A stretch of 12,389 bases of DNA, taken from the NCBI GenBank assembly GCA_024645305.1, contig JAHEFU010000029.1, positions 1 through 12,389 of the forward strand, in the 5' to 3' direction. The translations under genes were made by a program, and so were the position numbers. Below, in pieces: positions 5,944 to 12,136 of the stretch. The notes beneath the pieces were generated by a model. That model was given only the letters and a program-made list of their open reading frames with translations. It ran no database searches and had not been told where the DNA came from. The DNA is from Planctomycetales bacterium (GTDB lineage Bacteria; 4484-113; JAFGCY01). Position 1 is the stretch's first letter; every line of letters starts with the position of its first letter.

Positions 5944-6354
5944 TCAGGGCCGGAAGCCGGAGAAATCCGGCATCTCCATTGTCATCAGCATGTAGCCATT
6001 GTCTCCGGCTGCGCTGAAGGTGATCATCATGTTCGAGCCTTCCTTGGAGAATGATTCGCCACCTGCCATGTTTCCCATGCCGGGGATCACGATCTTCTCA
6101 TAGCCATGGCCCTTGAGCTGTGCGGCGATGTGCTTCTTCACCTTTTCACTGCCGCCACCGCAGGTGAAATTGACCACGTGCATGTTCATGCCCTTGGCGG
6201 CCTTCTCCGCAATGTCTCCGCCGGGATTGCTCGTGATTTCGGAGCCGGCGGGCAGGCTGATCTTCAGGGGAAAGTCGGCGGGCACCGGAACGCCCTTGGC
6301 ACAGGATGCCAGCAGAATACTCATCGAAAGCAGAACGAATAACACTGTCTTCAT
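5944..6354 (-). CDS. small predicted lipoprotein
   Basis: A 136-residue protein with a clear lipoprotein signal: a charged start (MKTV), hydrophobic core, lipobox LASC and Cys 18. The purine-rich GAGGGGGG precedes ATG 6354 by about 6 bases. The mature part contains GSEKVKKHIAAQLKGHGYEK, which lines up with a segment in the next gene on the strand, and ends in methionine-rich strands (NGYMLMTMEMPDF). It is the first gene of a two-gene unit with 5383-5931. I do not recognise a named family; the repeated alpha/beta pattern suggests a small envelope-facing domain. Confidence 0.85.
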   Translation of the reverse strand: MKTVLFVLLSMSILLASCAKGVPVPADFPLKISLPAGSEITSNPGGDIAEKAAKGMNMHVVNFTCGGGSEKVKKHIAAQLKGHGYEKIVIPGMGNMAGGESFSKEGSNMMITFSAAGDNGYMLMTMEMPDFSGFRP

Positions 6355-6426
6355 TAAGAGCCCCCCTCATTATGGAAATCCAGGATGGCCTAAATGTAGC
6401 ACGGTAGCTGCATTTCCGTGGACTGC

Positions 6427-6449
6427 GGACTGCCCGAATCAGGCAGTCC
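6427..6449. repeat. 8-bp inverted repeat between divergent genes
   Basis: GGACTGCC (6427-6434) and GGCAGTCC (6442-6449) are perfect arms around a 7-base loop. They lie 21 bases before the dehydratase start, in the shared 115-bp divergent promoter region (6355-6469). They could be an operator or an RNA hairpin. The nearby -10-like sequences for the dehydratase (GATAAA 6454-6459, TAAACT 6456-6461) are weak. Confidence 0.5.
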
Positions 6450-6469
6450 TGCCGATAAACTAGACAGCG

Positions 6470-7564
6470 ATGCAACATGAGGACGGAAACCGCGTTGGAA
6501 AAGTGGCCGGCAATTCTGGCAATCCGGTGCCGGGCCTCGCTGAGGCGCTGGGTGACCGCACCGTGCTCGTCACCGGCGGGACGGGCAGCATCGGCCGGGA
6601 GATCGTCAGCCAGGTGCTGCAGTACGGACCCCGGGTGGTCCGCGTCTTCAGCCGCAATGAATACAACCAGTACGCCATGCGCCGGGATATGGGGGAACGC
6701 CCCGACCTGCGCTACCTGATCGGCGACGTGCGCGACCGCGAACGCCTGCTGCGGGCCTGCGAGGGGGTTGATGTGGTGTTCCACGCCGCTGCCCTCAAGC
6801 ATGTGGCAATCTGTGAATACAACCCCTTTGAGGCTGTCAAGACCAATGTACTCGGCACGCAGAACCTCGTGGAGGCCGCCCTCAACTACAACATGGAGCT
6901 GCTCGTCGGCATCAGCACGGACAAGGCCGTCAGCCCCACTAACACCATGGGTGCCACTAAGCTGCTGGCCGAGCGCATGATCCTCTCCGCCAGCCAGTAC
7001 AAGGGCGACAGGCGCACGCGCTTCGGGGTGATCCGTTTCGGCAACGTGCTGGCCAGCCGCGGCAGTGCGATCCCGATGTTCATCGAGCAGATCCGCCGGG
7101 GCGGTCCGGTGACAATCACGCATCCGCAGATGCGACGCTTCTTCATGAGCATCCCGGAGGCGGTGGAGCTGGCCCTGCAGGCCTCACTGTCCGCGCGCTC
7201 AGGCGAGATATTCATCCTCAAGATGCCTGTGATGCGCATCATTGACCTCACCGAGGCCCTGATCCGGATCTACGCACCGCGTTTCGGACACAGTCCCGCC
7301 TCCATCGAGATCCGCGAAATCGGCCTGCTGCCGGGCGAGAAGCTCAGCGAAGCCCTGATGACACCGGAGGAGGGCCTGCACGCCACCGAACATGCCAAGT
7401 ATTTCACGGTCGAGACCTTCAGTCCTCCGGATCCGGCCAAGCTGAAGCTGGAAAACACAGGTTACGACAGTGACAGCCTGGCATTGCTGGACGTGGACGC
7501 GATCATTGAGCTCCTGCAATCCCGCGGCCTGGTTGAGCAGTTACTGTCCGACCTGCCCGCCTAG
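6470..7564 (+). CDS. UDP/NDP-HexNAc 4,6-dehydratase (FlaA1/CapE-type SDR)
   Basis: A 364-residue extended short-chain dehydrogenase making a 4-keto-6-deoxy nucleotide sugar, the first step towards sugars such as bacillosamine, QuiNAc, legionaminic or pseudaminic acid. The NAD-binding GGTGSIG is at residues 36-42. FHAAALKHV and the catalytic stretch STDKAVSPTNTMGATK (149-164) follow. The usual Tyr of the SDR triad is Met (M160) before K164, as in WbpM- and CapE-type enzymes, whereas H. pylori FlaA1 has Tyr. Unlike WbpM it has no membrane domain, so it should be soluble. GVIRFGNVLASRGSAIP and the C-terminal LLPGEKLSEALMTPEE are typical of the family. ATG 6470 has no Shine-Dalgarno and sits close to weak -10-like sequences. 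About 27 residues precede the Rossmann fold, so a later start is possible. Confidence 0.92.
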   Translation: MQHEDGNRVGKVAGNSGNPVPGLAEALGDRTVLVTGGTGSIGREIVSQVLQYGPRVVRVFSRNEYNQYAMRRDMGERPDLRYLIGDVRDRERLLRACEGVDVVFHAAALKHVAICEYNPFEAVKTNVLGTQNLVEAALNYNMELLVGISTDKAVSPTNTMGATKLLAERMILSASQYKGDRRTRFGVIRFGNVLASRGSAIPMFIEQIRRGGPVTITHPQMRRFFMSIPEAVELALQASLSARSGEIFILKMPVMRIIDLTEALIRIYAPRFGHSPASIEIREIGLLPGEKLSEALMTPEEGLHATEHAKYFTVETFSPPDPAKLKLENTGYDSDSLALLDVDAIIELLQSRGLVEQLLSDLPA

Positions 7565-7602
7565 GCAATCCGCCTGTGCCCTGGCTGTACCGCTCTTCGC
7601 CG

Positions 7603-7645
7603 CAGGAGCTCCTGTGAATCAGTACCGGCGCCGCTGGTGTATAAC
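7603..7645 (+). promoter_or_regulatory. palindrome and -10 box before the phosphatase gene
   Basis: CAGGAGCTCCTG (7603-7614) is a perfect 12-bp palindrome. TATAAC (7640-7645) lies 6 bases before ATG 7652, so transcription would start at or next to the A of the ATG. There is no Shine-Dalgarno and no good -35 hexamer. The palindrome sits about where an upstream operator would be. Confidence 0.45.
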
Positions 7646-7651
7646 TAAACA

Positions 7652-8086
7652 ATGCGCTTCCTGTTCGTCTGCACCGGGAACACCTGCCGCAGCCCCATGG
7701 CGGAGCGGCTGGCGCGCAGGCTGTATCCGCAGCATGAATGGCATAGCGCAGGGGTGATGCCAACCTACGACATCCAGCCCATGACGGTCCAGGTGATCGA
7801 GGAATCCGGCGCTGACGCCAGCGGCTTCGAGGGCACGGACATCGGCGACCTGAACCTCTCAAGCTTTGACCACGTGATCCTCATCGGTGAGACGGCGCGC
7901 AATTACACGGGCCGGGTACCGGAGAAAGTGGGCCGGCATATCTGGTACATCTTCGATCCCTACAACGCAGTCGGCACTGATGACGAACGGCTGCAGATCT
8001 ACCGCGATGTGCGCGACGAAATCCTCAGTCACATAGCCGAACTGGCACGCGAACTGGATCTCGGTGAGGCGTCAGCCCGTCAGTGA
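7652..8086 (+). CDS. low-molecular-weight phosphatase, YwlE-like
   Basis: A 144-residue cytosolic phosphatase of the low-molecular-weight tyrosine phosphatase fold. The P-loop CTGNTCRSP (C7 nucleophile, R13) opens the protein, and the general-acid Asp is D102 in FDPYNAVG. The loop is identical to that of B. subtilis YwlE, a protein-arginine phosphatase in which Thr11 sets the substrate preference; Thr11 is present here, whereas classical tyrosine phosphatases have Ile. The C-terminal IYRDVRDEILSHIAELAREL also resembles YwlE. Polysaccharide loci often carry such phosphatases (Wzb type) to reverse a tyrosine kinase, and the neighbouring dehydratase would suit that role. Substrate therefore undecided. 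Its last 15 bases overlap the convergent DUF2156 gene. Confidence 0.9.
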   Translation: MRFLFVCTGNTCRSPMAERLARRLYPQHEWHSAGVMPTYDIQPMTVQVIEESGADASGFEGTDIGDLNLSSFDHVILIGETARNYTGRVPEKVGRHIWYIFDPYNAVGTDDERLQIYRDVRDEILSHIAELARELDLGEASARQ

Positions 8087-8947
8087 GTCGAGCTTCCGGC
8101 GCAGGTAGCTGTTGAGCCGGCTCAGCGGATTGACATTCATCGCCGCCAGGGCGTCCCGCAGTTCCATCAGAGGCAGGGCATGGCGGCTGCAGAAGAATGC
8201 CGGCCGCTTCTGGGAGGGGTAGAAATGCTTGTGGAAACTCACCCCGCGGAAGTTGTAGAGCCAGTTGCCATATTTGCTCCACAGCCTGAATACCATTCCG
8301 GTGGCAGGCGCAGTATCCAGCTGGGAGGGGCAGTCCGTCTGGGCGAAGGGTGACAGCCCCAGTGTCAGCCAGCCCAGTTGGCTCCGGCGGAACTGCTCCA
8401 TCGCGCCGAGTACGATGAAGTCCTGCCAGCCGGCGCTGCCCAGTTCGGTGGAGCGCAGAAGCGATGCAGCGTAGCCGGTCACCTGCCCATCCCGGTATAG
8501 CGGGTCGAACATCACGAAAGCGATCGCCTGGCCAGCGCGCCGGGCCACGAAGCAGCGCGTGGCAGCGTCGTGGCAGGAATCCAGCGGCCGGGCCAGGAAG
8601 TGCAGCTCACTGCCCTTGCGCCTCCGCAGATTGAGCCAGCGCTCGCTAATGGCCTGCAGCTCAGCCAGCCGCACACGGTAGTCCGGCCACTCCTGCAGGC
8701 TCACCCCCTGCCGCCGGGCCCGGCTGAGCACATTGCGCAGGTATTTGCGCGACTGGCCTGCCAGTTGCCACTGCTGCAGGTTGATCCAGCTTTCATGACC
8801 CATCGGCGTGGAGTGGAAACCCATCTGGCGCAGGATGCTGGCTGTCCCTGAATCCAGCTGGAAGAAGGCCGCCCGCGGTTGCTCCTGCAGGAAGGCCCGC
8901 AGCAGCACTTCCCGGTCATCCCGTGCACAAAGGGGATCACCCAGCAC
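8072..8947 (-). CDS. DUF2156 / phosphatidylglycerol lysyltransferase C-terminal domain protein
   Basis: The frame from GTG 8947 gives 291 residues of the DUF2156 fold. This is a double GNAT-like domain shared with the catalytic C-terminus of MprF/LysX, which moves an aminoacyl group onto a lipid. Visible family segments are LGDPLCA, AFFQLD, GHESWINLQQWQLAGQSRKYLRNVLSRARRQGV (33 residues, 8680-8800) and an arginine/lysine-rich RRRKGSELHFLARP. No flippase membrane region is present, so it is the soluble short form with unknown acceptor. Coding sequence clearly continues upstream of this GTG (see 8948-9136), so 8947 is probably not the true start; it is simply the first ATG/GTG/TTG-type codon available. 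Convergent 15-bp overlap with the phosphatase. Confidence 0.85.
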   Translation of the reverse strand: MLGDPLCARDDREVLLRAFLQEQPRAAFFQLDSGTASILRQMGFHSTPMGHESWINLQQWQLAGQSRKYLRNVLSRARRQGVSLQEWPDYRVRLAELQAISERWLNLRRRKGSELHFLARPLDSCHDAATRCFVARRAGQAIAFVMFDPLYRDGQVTGYAASLLRSTELGSAGWQDFIVLGAMEQFRRSQLGWLTLGLSPFAQTDCPSQLDTAPATGMVFRLWSKYGNWLYNFRGVSFHKHFYPSQKRPAFFCSRHALPLMELRDALAAMNVNPLSRLNSYLRRKLDSLTG

Positions 8948-9136
8948 CAGGGCGGATCCCCGCGGGCTGAGCGGTGGATGCCAGGCGATTTCCCCGATAT
9001 GGTCCAGCCGGAACTGTTGCAGTCCCGGTTGCCGTGTGGACTGCGCCAGCGCGAATTGTCCATGTGCATGCAGCGGATCCAGGGGGACGGGATCCCGGCT
9101 TGCCAGACTCTGTTTAAGTGCGTCCAGAAATTCCAG
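8948..9136 (-). other. in-frame N-terminal extension of the DUF2156 gene without a standard start codon
   Basis: Upstream of GTG 8947 the frame stays open to a TAA at 9182-9184. It encodes family-like sequence, notably HGQFALAQSTRQPGLQQF (about 9011-9064), which matches the conserved HG-S/F-LA-ST-QPGLQ-F segment of this family, followed by GEIAW. No ATG, GTG or TTG occurs in frame in this stretch. CTG codons at 9136-9134 or 9127-9125 are the best candidates; TGGG precedes the first by 5 bases. The divergent gene's ATG is at 9184, so the two 5' ends nearly meet. Confidence 0.6.
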
Positions 9137-9171
9137 TCTAACCCAGTTCCCGGGCAGCGGCGCTGAACTGC

Positions 9172-9177
9172 TACAAT
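9172..9177 (+). promoter_or_regulatory. -10 box placed for a leaderless mRNA
   Basis: TACAAT ends 6 bases before ATG 9184, so the transcript would begin at or within a base or two of the start codon. There is no Shine-Dalgarno before the ATG and no clear -35. It overlaps the extreme upstream end of the divergent DUF2156 frame. Confidence 0.5.
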
Positions 9178-9183
9178 GCGCTT

Positions 9184-10515
9184 ATGGCAAATCAGAATGG
9201 CAAACTGCTGCTGACGAATGCGTACGTGCTCAGCATGGACGGAGCACTGCGCCAGTACGCCAGCGGCTATGTGGCGACTGAGGGTGCATTGATCACATCT
9301 GTCGGGCCGATGAGTGAGTGCCCGCCGGCCAGCGGCTTCACGGAAGTCCTCGACTGCCGGGACTGCGCTGTCCTGCCGGGCCTGATCAATGCGCATACGC
9401 ACCTGCCGATGACATACTTCCGCGGCCTGGCGGATGACCTGCCGCTGATGAGCTGGCTCAATGACCACATCTGGCCGGCGGAAGGGGAGCACCTCTCGCC
9501 TGATTTCTGTTACCACGCCACACGCCTGGCCTGCCTCGAAAGCATCAAGAGCGGCGTGAGCTGCGTGAATGACATGTACCTGTTCGCCGCCAGCGTGGCC
9601 AGCGCGGTGGCTGACAGCGGGATGCGCGGCTTCATCGGCGAGGGTGTGATCCAGTTCCCCACGCCGAGCGCTCCCAGCTGGCAGGACGGCCTGCAGCTCA
9701 CCAGGGAGCTCATCACGGAATACAGGGGGCATCCGCTGGTGGAGCCGAGCGTGACCTGCCATGCGCCCTACACCTGCACGCCGGAGATCCTGACAACGCT
9801 GCACGGCCTGTCACGTGAGCATGGCCTGCTGTTCCACATCCACCTGTCAGAGACCAGAGCCGAGCAGGGAATCACTGAATGGTTGCAGAATGGTGAAAGC
9901 CCGGCCGCCGGCCTGGCCCGGATCGGGGTGCTCGGACCACGTACACTGGGGGCGCACTGTGTCTGGGTCGAGCAACCTGACATGGCACTGATGGCAACAC
10001 ATGGCTGCGCTGCCTGTCACTGCCCCACGAGCAACCTCAAGCTGGCCAGCGGCGTGGCCCCGACGGTTGCCATGCTGGAGGCCGGTGTCAACGTGGGGCT
10101 CGGGACGGATGGCGCTGCCAGCAACAACAACCTCGACATGTGGGAGGAGCTGCACCTGGCATCCCTGCTGCCGAAGGGCATCCTGCTGGATGCCGAGGCG
10201 CTGCCGGCCCAGCAGGCGGTCAGGCTGGCAACTAGCGGCGGGGCTGCTGCCCTCGGTGACAAACGCATCGGCGTACTGGAAGGGGGCCGCCTGGCGGACA
10301 TCTGCGTGATCAACCTGGCAACGCCGCACACTACCCCGCGCTACACGCATGAGTCCGCGATCTACAGCTACCTGGCCTACTCCTCGCAGGCGGCGGATGT
10401 GAAGCACACGATTGTCAATGGCCGCCTGCTGATGCGCGACCGTGAAGTGCTCAGCCTCAATGAAGCCGCCGTCCTGCGCGAGGCAACGGACTGGCTGGCT
10501 GGGGGCGCGGGTTAA
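9184..10515 (+). CDS. mtaD: 5-methylthioadenosine/S-adenosylhomocysteine deaminase (amidohydrolase)
   Basis: A 443-residue cytosolic metal-dependent amidohydrolase that deaminates the adenine of methylthioadenosine or S-adenosylhomocysteine to the inosyl form, a salvage step. Metal ligands are visible: H71 and H73 in NAHTHLPM, H220 in HIHLSE, and D309 in GTDGAASNNNLDMWEE. E223 and H258 occupy the catalytic positions, and the 258-to-309 spacing equals that of Thermotoga TM0936 (228 to 279). CPTSNLKLASG is the typical MTA/SAH deaminase signature. The TRZ/ATZ family also contains other nucleobase and s-triazine deaminases, so substrate is by family inference. No Shine-Dalgarno; promoter at 9172. 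Neighbours do not suggest an operon. Confidence 0.92.
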   Translation: MANQNGKLLLTNAYVLSMDGALRQYASGYVATEGALITSVGPMSECPPASGFTEVLDCRDCAVLPGLINAHTHLPMTYFRGLADDLPLMSWLNDHIWPAEGEHLSPDFCYHATRLACLESIKSGVSCVNDMYLFAASVASAVADSGMRGFIGEGVIQFPTPSAPSWQDGLQLTRELITEYRGHPLVEPSVTCHAPYTCTPEILTTLHGLSREHGLLFHIHLSETRAEQGITEWLQNGESPAAGLARIGVLGPRTLGAHCVWVEQPDMALMATHGCAACHCPTSNLKLASGVAPTVAMLEAGVNVGLGTDGAASNNNLDMWEELHLASLLPKGILLDAEALPAQQAVRLATSGGAAALGDKRIGVLEGGRLADICVINLATPHTTPRYTHESAIYSYLAYSSQAADVKHTIVNGRLLMRDREVLSLNEAAVLREATDWLAGGAG

Positions 10516-10533
10516 CAGTCAGAGCAGACAGGC

Positions 10534-10554
10534 GGACGGAGCATGACCCCGTCC
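10534..10554. terminator. hairpin between convergent mtaD and yjfB-like genes
   Basis: GGACGG (10534-10539) and CCGTCC (10549-10554) form a 6-bp stem with a 9-base loop, in the 53-bp gap between two convergent stops. It could act in both directions. No T-run follows on either strand, so intrinsic termination is not assured. Confidence 0.35.
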
Positions 10555-10568
10555 ACCGGATACGGACC

Positions 10569-10763
10569 TCAGGCGCGGATGTCGATGTTGTCACCGACGC
10601 CTTCCGGATTGACACCGGGCAGACTTGCCAGTAACTGCATCACCACGCTCTTCTGGAGGTCCTGGTGCTTCTTGACTTTGGAGATCGTTGCCGACAGCTT
10701 TGCCATTTCGACATTGCGGTTGGCGAACCCCTTGGCCATGTCAATTGCACTGCTGATATCCAC
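10569..10763 (-). CDS. YjfB-like putative motility protein
   Basis: A 64-residue protein beginning at GTG 10763, chosen because AAGGAGG (10770-10776) lies 6 bases upstream; the longer frame to 10862 has no such site. It starts VDISSAIDMAK, has an amphipathic helical middle (KVKKHQDLQKSVVMQLLASLP) and ends GVGDNIDIRA. The MDISS start and the (G)xNIDI(K/R)A end are the two marks of the YjfB family, small proteins listed as putative motility proteins with unknown mechanism. It is divergent from nusB, the 156-bp gap (10764-10919) holding the nusB promoter. Confidence 0.75.
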   Translation of the reverse strand: MDISSAIDMAKGFANRNVEMAKLSATISKVKKHQDLQKSVVMQLLASLPGVNPEGVGDNIDIRA

Positions 10764-10769
10764 TGCATG

Positions 10770-10776
10770 CCTCCTT
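10770..10776 (-). promoter_or_regulatory. ribosome binding site deciding the yjfB-like GTG start
   Basis: AAGGAGG on the minus strand is a perfect Shine-Dalgarno, 6 bases before GTG 10763-10761. It is the strongest in the window. Confidence 0.8.
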
Positions 10777-10848
10777 GCACAACCTGTCCGGCAGGTGGAC
10801 GGAACCGCCCAGTTCCCCATCGGCATCCAGGTATTCCGCCTGGATGGA

Positions 10849-10877
10849 TTGACGATAATCAAGGCGGACTATATAAC
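10849..10877 (+). promoter_or_regulatory. sigma-70 type promoter of nusB
   Basis: TTGACG (10849-10854), a 17-base spacer, and TATAAC (10872-10877, within TATATAAC) form the best promoter in the window. Transcription should start near 10884, about 36 bases before nusB ATG 10920. Confidence 0.75.
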
Positions 10878-10888
10878 TTCGGCGGCAA

Positions 10889-10933
10889 ATGAGTACATTG
10901 AAACCCCTGGAGTGCAAGCATGCCCGGAGCTGA
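10889..10933 (+). CDS. possible 14-codon leader ORF overlapping the nusB start
   Basis: ATG 10889 opens a 14-codon frame ending at TGA 10931-10933, inside nusB codons 4-5 and in another frame. It begins about 5 bases after the predicted transcription start, so it has no room for a Shine-Dalgarno. The nusB Shine-Dalgarno (GGAG 10909-10912) lies inside it. Translation of it could expose or block the nusB start. Chance occurrence is quite possible. Confidence 0.25.
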   Translation: MSTLKPLECKHARS

Positions 10934-11420
10934 TGCGGGACGCCGCCGCGCGCGGCGCAAGGCCTTCGAGCTGTTGTTTGAACTGAGCCAGCATCCCGGC
11001 CAGGATGCCGCCAGTGTGCTCGAAAGAACAATCAGCGATCCTGAGGTGTCTGATCTCTACAATGAGGATCCAGACGAGGAAGGCTACGTCCATGGGGCCA
11101 TTGGTGGGGTCACCGCCCAGTTCATCAGTGAACTCGTGGAAACGGTCAAGCACAACGAAACCCATATCGACGCGGAACTGTCGCGCTATCCGACGGACTG
11201 GAGCTACGACCGCATCGGCCTGCCGGAGAAGATCATCCTGCAGCTGGCCTATGCCGAGATGATGTACATCGGCACGGAGTACCGCATCGTGATCAATGAA
11301 GCGCTGGAACTGGTGAAGATCTATGGCGAGCATGAGGCCAGCCGCTTCGTTAACGGCATCCTCGGAGCCGTGCTGCGCCGCCATCCCGAGCTGGAGGAAC
11401 TCTCCGGAGGGGACAGCTGA
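10920..11420 (+). CDS. nusB: transcription antitermination factor NusB
   Basis: A 166-residue helical RNA-binding protein that, with NusE (S10), binds boxA in rRNA leaders and prevents premature termination. The N-terminal RRRARRKAFELLFEL is the family's arginine-rich first helix. WSYDRIGLPEKIILQLAYAEM and IVINEALELVKIYGEHEASRFVNGILGA are the conserved later helices. A GGAG 7 bases before ATG 10920 and a good sigma-70 promoter serve it. The usual neighbours ribH and thiL are absent; instead its stop overlaps the next start (TGATG at 11418-11422), so the downstream membrane protein is translationally coupled. An acidic insert (NEDPDEEGYVHG) precedes the second helical part. Confidence 0.95.
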   Translation: MPGADAGRRRARRKAFELLFELSQHPGQDAASVLERTISDPEVSDLYNEDPDEEGYVHGAIGGVTAQFISELVETVKHNETHIDAELSRYPTDWSYDRIGLPEKIILQLAYAEMMYIGTEYRIVINEALELVKIYGEHEASRFVNGILGAVLRRHPELEELSGGDS

Positions 11421-12130
11421 TGGGCAGCCGCCGCCTCAAGCTGCTTGCCGCGGTCCTGGCTGGCCTGCTGCTAATCGCCCTGGCCTGGGTCATGCTGGCA
11501 CCGCAGCCCGGTTCCGGCGGCAAGGGTGGAGTGAGCGGGCCGCCCCGCATGCAGAAGGGCAGCAACCCGAACCTCGATGTGCGCTTCCAGTACGACGCCC
11601 GCTACCTTTCGGTCGGCCCCTTCATTGACAACGCCGAATTCCCCTTCCTGCTCGAGGGCGATGGCTGGATCATGCAGGGCAAGCGCATCCGCGGGATGGC
11701 CAGCCTGCTGCACAAGGAACCGATCAGCGCACTCTACGACTGGCTGGGCGTAATGCAAATGGAGGGTCTGGAGCGCTACTTCGACCTGCGGCCCGTGGGT
11801 GATCCGCTCTATGAGGACTGGCAGGTGGATGGCCGGCTGGCTGTGCACCAGATACTCATCTACGAAACAACCAGCACCAAGCCGCGCCTGCCCGGCTACT
11901 TCCCCGAGCGGCTGAAGGAGCCCCGCGAGAAGGGCAGCCAGGTCCATGTCGAGGGCTGGGTGTTCTTCACGGACAAGGACCTGTTCTTCTTCCAGACGAT
12001 TTCCGGGGAGTCACTGGACGAGGGACAGCGTGAGGCCTGCGACCAGGTGCTGCAGAAAATGCAGTTCGCCGCGATGCTCGGTGGCAGCGATGCTGCAGTG
12101 CAGGATGATGCTCCTGCTACTGACGAATAG
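11420..12130 (+). CDS. membrane-anchored protein of unknown function coupled to nusB
   Basis: A 236-residue protein starting in the TGATG overlap with the nusB stop; GGAGGGG in the nusB 3' end serves as its Shine-Dalgarno. MGSRRLK followed by a hydrophobic stretch (about residues 8-27, LLAAVLAGLLLIALAWVMLA) makes an uncleaved membrane anchor or signal. A Gly/Pro-rich linker (about 28-48) then leads to an outward soluble domain. The domain is rich in aromatic residues (YFDLRPVGDPLYEDWQVDG, VEGWVFFTDKDLFFFQTI). The C-terminal tail is acidic and low in complexity (AVQDDAPATDE). I recognise no family. The 3' end is 6 bases from the convergent gene's stop. Confidence 0.82.
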   Translation: MGSRRLKLLAAVLAGLLLIALAWVMLAPQPGSGGKGGVSGPPRMQKGSNPNLDVRFQYDARYLSVGPFIDNAEFPFLLEGDGWIMQGKRIRGMASLLHKEPISALYDWLGVMQMEGLERYFDLRPVGDPLYEDWQVDGRLAVHQILIYETTSTKPRLPGYFPERLKEPREKGSQVHVEGWVFFTDKDLFFFQTISGESLDEGQREACDQVLQKMQFAAMLGGSDAAVQDDAPATDE

Positions 12131-12136
12131 GACGGC

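Noticed and set aside
8701..9804. 367-codon minus-strand frame opposite mtaD
   Set aside because: Antisense to a well-supported deaminase and out of frame with the DUF2156 gene; no family-like sequence.
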